From the NCBI GenBank assembly GCA_021785375.1, contig JAJYFQ010000002.1, forward strand, positions 1-19,951: 19,951 nt of DNA, given 5' to 3'. The DNA is from Microcaldota archaeon. Lineage in GTDB: Archaea > Micrarchaeota > Micrarchaeia > Micrarchaeales > CABMGC01. The notes beneath the pieces were generated by a model that worked only from the letters and a program-made list of their open reading frames with translations, did no database searches and was not told where the DNA came from. The position numbers were made by a program, and so were the translations under genes. Shown piece by piece: positions 13,323-18,958 of this stretch. Within the stretch, counting starts at the first letter, position 1. Every line of letters begins with the position of its first letter.

Positions 13323-14633
13323 TTGAAGATCACATTGTATGGTGCAGCCGGGGAAGTCGGAAGGAGCTGCATCATGGTCGAGTCGAACGATACGAGAGTG
13401 ATCCTTGATGCGGGGATAAAGCTCGGCGCTAAGATAGAGGAGCCGATCATTCCTGACGATGAGCTCAAGTCGGTCGACGGCATAGTGACGAGCCACGCGC
13501 ACCTCGACCACACGGGATACCTGCCGCACATATTCAGCGCCGGATACCAGGGATACGTCTACACGACCAAGCCCACGTTCGAGCTCACGAACGTCCTGAT
13601 CAGCGACTACATAAGGATATCGAACCCGGAGAACGTGAAGAAGGAGGGCATAGCAAAGCTCGCGAGGATGAACAGGCAGGTCGAGTACCACCAGGCCTTC
13701 AAGATAAAGAACCTTGAGGTCAAGCTCGTCCCCGCGGGACACATACTCGGAAGCGCCATGATCGAGATCTTCGACGGGAAGGAGAGACTCCTCTCCACGG
13801 GGGACTGCAACTTCAGGTCGACGAAACGGCTCGACCCCGGATACACGGAGTACCTCCATGCGGACACGCTCATAACCGAATCGACGTACGCGGGTGACAA
13901 GGACGTCTTCGAGGGGGAGAAGAAGATCGCTGACGCGATGGTCGCAAGCATAGGCGAGACGCTGAAGCAGGGAGGCAAGGCCATAATTCCGGCGTTCGCG
14001 GTGGGAAGGGCGCAGGAGTCGCTGCTCCTCCTGGATGACTATATGAGATCGGGGATACTGCCCAAGGTGCCGATCTACATGGACGGCATGATAGGGAAGG
14101 CGATGAGGATACACAGGCATAACGTGATCTTTTGCAGGGACGAGCTGCAGAAGCGCATTCTGCTAAACGACGACGACCCTTTCAAGAGCAAGAACTTCTT
14201 CAACGTCACGACGAGGCAGCAGAGATCCAAGATCATGGACGGGAAGGAGTCGAGCATCATAGTCACTACCAGCGGAATGATATCCGGAGGCCCGATCATG
14301 AAGTACCTGCAGCACTGCGGGAAGGACCCGGAGAACAAGCTCATAATCGTGGGATACCAGGCGCACGGAACCCTGGGAAGGCAGCTCCTCGAGGGAGCGA
14401 AGGAGGTAGTCATAGAGGGTAAGAAGACGAAGATAGGAATGTCTGTGGAGAAGTACCACCTCTCGGCGCACGCCGACAGGAGGCAGCTGATGAGCCTCTT
14501 CGGAAGGATAAAGGGGCTGAAGAACGTGCTCATAGTCCACGGCGAGCCGGGAAAGGCGAAGGAGCTCCAAGAGGGGATAAAGAACAAGTACAACGCGATA
14601 GTCCCGACCCTCGGCAGCGACCACACGGTATGA
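13323..14633 (+). CDS. Beta-CASP metallo-beta-lactamase ribonuclease (aCPSF2-like)
   Basis: A 436-residue KH-less beta-CASP nuclease of the archaeal CPSF2/Ysh1 group, expected to cut or trim RNA using two zinc ions. Zinc motifs are complete: HAHLDH at residues 58-63, H140 in PAGHILGS, D161 in STGDCNF, and H406 in VHGEP. Beta-CASP motifs are also present: E186 in TESTYAG (A), H348 in GYQAHGTLG (B), and H383 in LSAHADR (C). There are no N-terminal KH domains, so it is not the transcription-termination factor aCPSF1. The start is TTG at 13323, immediately after the coiled-coil stop, with GGTGA at 13314-13318; MKITLYGAAGEVGRSC is the expected N-terminus. Start-stop contact predicts coupled translation with the coiled-coil protein. 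Confidence 0.93.
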   Translation: MKITLYGAAGEVGRSCIMVESNDTRVILDAGIKLGAKIEEPIIPDDELKSVDGIVTSHAHLDHTGYLPHIFSAGYQGYVYTTKPTFELTNVLISDYIRISNPENVKKEGIAKLARMNRQVEYHQAFKIKNLEVKLVPAGHILGSAMIEIFDGKERLLSTGDCNFRSTKRLDPGYTEYLHADTLITESTYAGDKDVFEGEKKIADAMVASIGETLKQGGKAIIPAFAVGRAQESLLLLDDYMRSGILPKVPIYMDGMIGKAMRIHRHNVIFCRDELQKRILLNDDDPFKSKNFFNVTTRQQRSKIMDGKESSIIVTTSGMISGGPIMKYLQHCGKDPENKLIIVGYQAHGTLGRQLLEGAKEVVIEGKKTKIGMSVEKYHLSAHADRRQLMSLFGRIKGLKNVLIVHGEPGKAKELQEGIKNKYNAIVPTLGSDHTV

Positions 14634-14638
14634 CCGCC

Positions 14639-14645
14639 AAAAAAA
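14639..14645 (-). terminator. Possible T-run terminator for the acylphosphatase transcript
   Basis: Seven A on the plus strand read as seven T on the minus strand, about 160 bases past the acylphosphatase stop. Archaeal termination often uses T runs without a hairpin. It is distant from the gene, so support is weak. Confidence 0.2.
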
Positions 14646-14655
14646 CCAAGGGAAG

Positions 14656-14668
14656 CTATTTGTATAAG
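14656..14668 (+). promoter_or_regulatory. TATA-like box for a possible 34-residue ORF
   Basis: CTATTTGTATAAG is centred about 30 bases before the ATG at 14693, in the spacing seen at the window's other leaderless genes. It could equally drive a short noncoding RNA. Confidence 0.4.
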
Positions 14669-14692
14669 GGGAATCAACTCGTTAGCGATATT

Positions 14693-14797
14693 ATGTCGTC
14701 AAGAGGCATCGTATTGATCCATAGATCCGGGGCGCGGGAGTGTGATGCACTTCTTTCGGGCCTCGAGAGCGCGCTGCACGGATACAAGATGGGATAG
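14693..14797 (+). CDS. Possible 34-residue leaderless small protein
   Basis: An ATG-to-TAG frame encodes MSSRGIVLIHRSGARECDAL and 14 more residues ending LHGYKMG. It has a hydrophobic strand, one cysteine and an amphipathic helix. It fills most of the 170-base gap between the ribonuclease and the convergent acylphosphatase and has a TATA-like box at the right distance. No family is recognised. Length alone cannot exclude chance, and the same promoter could make a noncoding RNA instead. Confidence 0.35.
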   Translation: MSSRGIVLIHRSGARECDALLSGLESALHGYKMG

Positions 14798-14803
14798 CCT
14801 TGC

Positions 14804-15097
14804 CTACTCCATCTCTATGACGAAGCTCTTGTAGCCCTTCGCGTCCTTCGGAAAGTTCTCGTCGCCTTCTGCGAACTGCTCTATTCCCCTTACGTCCGGG
14901 CCGTGTGCGATATCCATGTTTATCGCGTCCTTGAAGACCTCTATGTCCTCCTCCTTGCCCTCGGCAAGTATGTGGACGCTTCCGTCGCCCACGTTCTTTA
15001 CCATTCCTTTTATCTTGTTCCTGTCGGCTGCCCTCTTCACGAGAGACCTGTAACCCACCCCCTGCACGAACCCGTGCACCACAAAGAAGATTCTCAT
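14804..15097 (-). CDS. acyP: Acylphosphatase
   Basis: A 97-residue enzyme that hydrolyses acyl phosphates such as carbamoyl phosphate and 1,3-bisphosphoglycerate in the cytoplasm. The whole fold is present: MRIFFVVHGFVQGVGYRSLV contains the signature GxVQGVGYR with the phosphate-binding R17, and GMVKNVGDGSVHILAEG holds catalytic N35. Length matches the family (about 90-100). GTGA a few bases before the ATG overlaps the end of the RpiB-family gene region; four bases separate the two genes, so they form one transcript. Its loss or gain has no obvious phenotype in other organisms, and its role here is unknown. A tie to pyrimidine synthesis through carbamoyl phosphate is tempting, since dihydroorotase is next door, but only inference. 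Confidence 0.95.
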   Translation of the reverse strand: MRIFFVVHGFVQGVGYRSLVKRAADRNKIKGMVKNVGDGSVHILAEGKEEDIEVFKDAINMDIAHGPDVRGIEQFAEGDENFPKDAKGYKSFVIEME

Positions 15098-15101
15098 CCG
15101 A

Positions 15102-15554
15102 TCACTTCTTCATAATCTTTCTCTCAATATCATCTAGTTTCCTGATATTCCTTTTGTCGAATGCGGACTTGCCGTACGGCTCTGAGAACCACGCATCGAG
15201 TATCCTCTTCGCTAGCGCATTCGACGTAAGCTGAAGGCTCATCACAAGAACATTCGCATGGTCCCACTTCCTTGCACCCCTTGCCTGCTCCGGATCGGTG
15301 CAGAGGGCAGCACGCACCCCGGGGATCTTGTTCGCGACGATAGACGCGCCTGTGCCTGTCCAGCAGAACAATACCCCCTGATCCACTCTGCCGGAACTCA
15401 CCGACTCGGCAAGTTCCCTGCTTGAATCGACCCACTCGGTGCCCTTCTTCCTGAGCGCGCCTAGCCTGACCAGATCATAACCGCGATCTCCAAGCGAGGA
15501 AACGACAAAGGCGGTAAGACCGTTTGCTTCGTCAGATGATATAGCAATCCGCAT
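15102..15554 (-). CDS. RpiB/LacA/LacB-family sugar-phosphate isomerase, divergent subfamily
   Basis: A 150-residue cytoplasmic protein of the LacAB_rpiB family, which interconverts aldose and ketose phosphates such as ribose and ribulose 5-phosphate. The core is clear: RIAISSD at the start, GVLFCWTGTGASIVANKIPG at residues 61-79 with the catalytic-position C64, and RAALCTDPEQAR. Two positions differ from classical RpiB: the DH pair at the start is D8-E9, and the active-site histidine of the RxHND segment is W97 in ARKWDHANVL. The FCWTGTG and KWxxANVL forms recur in a separate RpiB/LacA/LacB subfamily whose substrate is not settled, so ribose 5-phosphate should not be assumed. ATG 15554 is preferred over GTG 15563. 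Four bases upstream of acyP. Confidence 0.85.
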   Translation of the reverse strand: MRIAISSDEANGLTAFVVSSLGDRGYDLVRLGALRKKGTEWVDSSRELAESVSSGRVDQGVLFCWTGTGASIVANKIPGVRAALCTDPEQARGARKWDHANVLVMSLQLTSNALAKRILDAWFSEPYGKSAFDKRNIRKLDDIERKIMKK

Positions 15555-15570
15555 GAAGACCACGGCAATA

Positions 15571-15579
15571 TTATATACA
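15571..15579 (+). promoter_or_regulatory. TATA box for dihydroorotase
   Basis: TTATATACA is centred about 30 bases before the ATG at 15606. No Shine-Dalgarno site precedes that ATG, so the mRNA is probably leaderless or nearly so. Confidence 0.55.
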
Positions 15580-15583
15580 CGTG

Positions 15584-15598
15584 CAAATTATTTATACC
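15584..15598 (-). promoter_or_regulatory. TATA box for the RpiB-acylphosphatase operon
   Basis: The minus strand reads GGTATAAATAATTTG, giving an RNA start near 15566 and a leader of about 12 bases. It lies between the TATA box and the start codon of dihydroorotase, so the two divergent promoters overlap and should compete. CACGTG at 15578-15583 sits between the two boxes. Confidence 0.5.
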
Positions 15599-15605
15599 GG
15601 TACCT

Positions 15606-16580
15606 ATGCACATCGATCCTCACGTACACTGCAGGGACTGGAGCCAGTCGTACAAGGCAACCATAAAGTCCGTGACAGATCTGGCGAGGAGCCAGGGTGT
15701 CGTCGCTTTCATCGACATGCCGAACACGGACCCGCCGATAACGACGGAGGAGCTCGTGAACAGGAGGCTGGAGACCGCCAAGAGCGAGGGCTGTCTTGAC
15801 GGATACTATCTATATGTTGGTGTCACAAACGATCCCAACCAGATACGCGAGGCCGTGAGGATATTCGACTCGAGCCCGAAGGTTGCAGGGATAAAGATGT
15901 ATGCAGGGAAGTCGGTAGGGAACCTCGAGATACCTCTCGAGGAGGGCCAGAGGGCCGTGTACAGGACTCTTGCCGAGGCAGGATACAAAGGCCCTCTAGC
16001 CGTGCACTGCGAGAAGGAGAGCATGTTCAGGCCGAATCTCTGGGACATGACAAAACCCTACACGTGGGGCGTGGCGAGGCCGAAGGAGGCGGAGATCGCA
16101 TCCGTAAGGGACCAGATAGCGATGGCACGAGAGTATGGAGTAACGGCGAAGATCCACATATGCCATATATCAGTCCCTGAATCTGTTGCGCTTGTCGACC
16201 AGGCAAGGAAAGACCTCTCCATAAGCTGCGGCGCTACTCCGCACCACCTTACCTTGTCTTCGGAGGACATGCTCACGGTGGAGCACCTTGAGTACAAGGT
16301 GAATCCTCCGATAAGGAGCCACGCGGACATGCGTGCGATGAGGAGACTCCTGAAGGCAGACAAGATAGACATGATAGAGACGGACCATGCCCCGCATGCA
16401 AGGGAGGAGAAGGCGTACAATGCCAACAGGCCAAACGCATCTTACATGTCTGGGATCCCTAGCCTGAACAACTACAAGTCGTTTCTCGAAGGACTGAAGA
16501 GCGACGGATTCACCGCTGAGCAGATAAGGGCGATAACTTACGACAACGTCAAGAGGGTCTTCACGAAGATCAGGGAGTGA
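15606..16580 (+). CDS. pyrC: Dihydroorotase (short amidohydrolase form)
   Basis: The third step of de novo pyrimidine synthesis: cyclisation of carbamoyl aspartate to dihydroorotate by a metal-dependent amidohydrolase. Its 324 residues carry HVH (H6, H8) in DPHVHCRDW, the substrate loop MPNTDPP, the probable carboxylated lysine K97 in GIKMYAG, H134 in AVHCEKE, H187 in HICHIS, and D260 in IETDHAPH. The protein begins directly at the HxH strand and so lacks the N-terminal beta-sandwich of longer dihydroorotases, and it is about 100 residues shorter than these. The start is fixed by the promoter spacing and by the absence of earlier starts in frame near it. The pathway's next enzyme, PyrD, is encoded about 3 kb away on the other strand. 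Confidence 0.93.
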   Translation: MHIDPHVHCRDWSQSYKATIKSVTDLARSQGVVAFIDMPNTDPPITTEELVNRRLETAKSEGCLDGYYLYVGVTNDPNQIREAVRIFDSSPKVAGIKMYAGKSVGNLEIPLEEGQRAVYRTLAEAGYKGPLAVHCEKESMFRPNLWDMTKPYTWGVARPKEAEIASVRDQIAMAREYGVTAKIHICHISVPESVALVDQARKDLSISCGATPHHLTLSSEDMLTVEHLEYKVNPPIRSHADMRAMRRLLKADKIDMIETDHAPHAREEKAYNANRPNASYMSGIPSLNNYKSFLEGLKSDGFTAEQIRAITYDNVKRVFTKIRE

Positions 16581-16620
16581 GTGGAGAGGAGTTCTCACGC
16601 AGGCCGATTGAATTGAGGAA

Positions 16621-17262
16621 TCAAATGTTTTCCTCTAATTCAGACAGCTTATTTATGATAAAAGTGGGCTCTACTTTCTTTAATATGCTGAAATTGTAGA
16701 AACGTTTATTGTCTTCAGGTAAGAACAACGCCGTTTTACTGCCAGCGTTATTTCCCATAAGGATATCATTGGTTGTATCTCCTACAACGAGGGCTTCGTT
16801 AGTCTTAACACCAATGTTCCGACACGATCTTATGATTATTTCGGGATCAGGTTTGGGCTTTCTTACGTCATCAAAGCCAAGGATGCTATCCAGATATCCA
16901 TTTATTTTTACTAACTTGACAATTTCGTCTATGTACCACCTATAGGCAAATGTTGCTATTCCGATCTTCAGGCCTCTTTCCCTAAGAAGAGCTAAGGTGG
17001 GTATAGTTTCGGCGAAAAGTTTTACAGTTTTCATAATACTTCGAACGTTTGAGAAATAGATATCGGTGAATTCATTTGATTTTTCCTGAATTCCGATACT
17101 TCTGCAGATTGTTTCTTCCGTTTTTCCAAAACACGTATCTACAATTTGTTTTTCTTTTAAGATTATACCATACTTTCTGAGGGTCAGATCGTATGCTTTA
17201 AGATACATCGGCAGAGAATTGGCCAGTGTCCCATCAAAATCAAATAGTATACATTTAAGCAT
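16621..17262 (-). CDS. HAD-superfamily phosphatase, phosphoglycolate-phosphatase-like
   Basis: A 213-residue HAD hydrolase with an alpha-helical cap between motifs I and II (subclass I, PGP/Gph-like). Motif I is DFDGTLANS with nucleophile D8 and acid D10, motif II T104 in GIATFAY, motif III K135/K137 in RKPKPDP, and motif IV GDTTND with D162 and D166. Length is typical of the family. The likely substrate is a small phosphorylated metabolite; specificity cannot be read from sequence. A TATA-like box 24 bases before the ATG predicts a leaderless message. Its codons are much richer in A and T than in the flanking dihydroorotase and flippase genes, so recent acquisition is likely. It lies in a convergent pair with pyrC, 40 bases from its stop. 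Confidence 0.88.
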   Translation of the reverse strand: MLKCILFDFDGTLANSLPMYLKAYDLTLRKYGIILKEKQIVDTCFGKTEETICRSIGIQEKSNEFTDIYFSNVRSIMKTVKLFAETIPTLALLRERGLKIGIATFAYRWYIDEIVKLVKINGYLDSILGFDDVRKPKPDPEIIIRSCRNIGVKTNEALVVGDTTNDILMGNNAGSKTALFLPEDNKRFYNFSILKKVEPTFIINKLSELEENI

Positions 17263-17280
17263 GATAGTTTATGACTGCCT

Positions 17281-17292
17281 ATTATTTAATGG
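17281..17292 (-). promoter_or_regulatory. TATA-like box for the HAD phosphatase
   Basis: The minus strand reads CCATTAAATAAT, centred 24 bases before the ATG at 17262, matching a leaderless start. Confidence 0.45.
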
Positions 17293-17314
17293 ATAGTCCT
17301 TGCATCGTGAGGTC

Positions 17315-18958
17315 TTACTCGAATATCTGAATCCCGTATATGTACTTGGTGTAGTCGAAGAATCCGTCGAATACCCTGCTGGCCTTGCCAAGTTTGCGCG
17401 TCGCGGACCTCATCTCCTGAAGCTCCTGCCTGGTCACGCCCTTCATCGCGATCAGGATCATCGGATAGAGCAGCATCGCAACCGCACTGCCGACAGCCAG
17501 CTCGGCCGCATACTTGAGCGATGCAGGGTGCAGTGCGAGATAAGCATTCATCGCAAGGTAGACCAGGGCTATGACAAGCCCGAGAACCGCTGCGCTTGCG
17601 TATATCAGCGCGACCTTCCTCATGTCGAACTTGATCCTGAAGACGAACCTCACCTCGCGCATGTAGAGGTATGCCTCGATTATGTTTGAGAGGACATAGA
17701 GGATGACGATTACGCCAAGGATAGGTGGCACGCTGCTCCCGTAACCAGCAAACGACAGGTACGGCACGAATACGAACAGGAGTACGAACACGATCACTGT
17801 GGAGATGCCGTTGACCTTGACTATGCTTATCGTGTGGTTGCCCGATATTATCAGGTAGTGTAGGTATGTCCTGAAGATGTAGGTCGACATGCCGATGACG
17901 ATCAGGGTGAAGTAGAGCGGCGCCATTTGGTAGCTGCCCCCTATGAGCAGATGCAGCACTGGCACCGATAGCGCTGCCGCTGCGGCGAGCACCGGCAGCA
18001 CGGCGATAAGCTCGAAGTTCATTATCTTCAGGTAAGTCTTGTTCACCTCGAGCCTCGCCTTGAACTCCCTGACTGCCTCAAAGATCGGAAGAAGGCCCAG
18101 GCCGAAAGTGCCGTAGATCATGGCGAGAAGGGAGAGTGCCTTCTGGGCCGATCCGTAGTTACCGAGAGCCGAGGAGGTGACGAAGAGTCCGAGGAAGACG
18201 GTGGCAAAGTACACGGATCCGTTGTTCAAGAAGTTCGTAACTCCCATCGGCCAGACGAACCTGATGGTGCTCTTCAGCTCCTTGAGCGAAGGCAGGACTA
18301 TCCTTGGCTTTATGTGCCTCGATATGGCCTTGTACATGAAGACGGTCCCGGGGATGAGGCCGAGAAGGTATGCAAACAGCATCGCCGATACGGCTCCCAT
18401 CACGCCGAATGCCAGTGTTAGGCCTATGGCCAGCACTAGCTGCGCGGCCTGGAAGAAGACCTGTAGACTCGCGTAGAAGCCGCTCCGCGAGAGCCCTAGG
18501 AGGAGGTTGACCGGCATTGTGCTAATTATGTACACCACGACGGTGCTCGCCGCTACCATGAGGAGCTCGGTGCTCGCGTTGATGTTGGGAAAGGCCGCGG
18601 AGACGTATGGGCTTATCGCAATCCCGAGTATCGTGAACGCGCCGCACACCGCGAGGGCTATTATGTAGCTGCTCGATACCGCCCTCAATATTCCTTCGTG
18701 GTCCTTCTTGCGCAAGAGCTCGGGGAGTTTGTAGGCCATGTAACCGCCGACACCGAACGCCTGGAACGAATTGAGGAGGGCATAGAAGCCGATGGCAAAA
18801 GTGTAGATGCCGTACTGCGACGGGCCAAGGATCCTTGCAATAATTATGAATGTGACGGCCGTGAGTATCCCGCTGGAGACCTGCCCAAGAAAGATCGGGT
18901 AGAGCATCTTGCCTGCACGCACTCCGACCCCGTCCTCGACAGCCCTTGCCACTCTCAC
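17315..18958 (-). CDS. Polysaccharide-type flippase (MOP superfamily, RfbX/Wzx-like)
   Basis: A 547-residue polytopic membrane protein with about 14 hydrophobic helices. The N-terminal SSGILTAVTFIIIARILGPS followed by QYGIYTFAIGFYALLNSF is the hallmark of the polysaccharide-synthesis/Wzx branch of the MOP superfamily, and KLPELLRKKD after helix 2 also fits. These proteins flip lipid-linked sugars to the outside, so this one may supply glycans for the sequon-rich surface proteins in this window. The start is GTG at 18958, overlapping the PyrD stop as GTGA, which predicts coupled translation; later GTG and ATG codons are possible. The C-terminal about 45 residues after the last helix are basic and cytoplasmic. 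Substrate unknown. Confidence 0.88.
   Translation of the reverse strand: MRVARAVEDGVGVRAGKMLYPIFLGQVSSGILTAVTFIIIARILGPSQYGIYTFAIGFYALLNSFQAFGVGGYMAYKLPELLRKKDHEGILRAVSSSYIIALAVCGAFTILGIAISPYVSAAFPNINASTELLMVAASTVVVYIISTMPVNLLLGLSRSGFYASLQVFFQAAQLVLAIGLTLAFGVMGAVSAMLFAYLLGLIPGTVFMYKAISRHIKPRIVLPSLKELKSTIRFVWPMGVTNFLNNGSVYFATVFLGLFVTSSALGNYGSAQKALSLLAMIYGTFGLGLLPIFEAVREFKARLEVNKTYLKIMNFELIAVLPVLAAAAALSVPVLHLLIGGSYQMAPLYFTLIVIGMSTYIFRTYLHYLIISGNHTISIVKVNGISTVIVFVLLFVFVPYLSFAGYGSSVPPILGVIVILYVLSNIIEAYLYMREVRFVFRIKFDMRKVALIYASAAVLGLVIALVYLAMNAYLALHPASLKYAAELAVGSAVAMLLYPMILIAMKGVTRQELQEMRSATRKLGKASRVFDGFFDYTKYIYGIQIFE

Noticed and set aside
12723..14120. Long minus-strand ORF opposite the coiled-coil and ribonuclease genes
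   Set aside because: It is antisense to two confident genes, has a leucine/arginine/valine-rich shadow composition and no known motif.
13323..14633. Identity as aCPSF1, the archaeal termination factor
   Set aside because: The protein starts at the metallo-beta-lactamase domain and lacks the two N-terminal KH domains of aCPSF1.
14693..14800. C/D box sRNA in the gap after the ribonuclease
   Set aside because: A GTGATGC resembles a C box, but no CTGA D box lies at a suitable distance.
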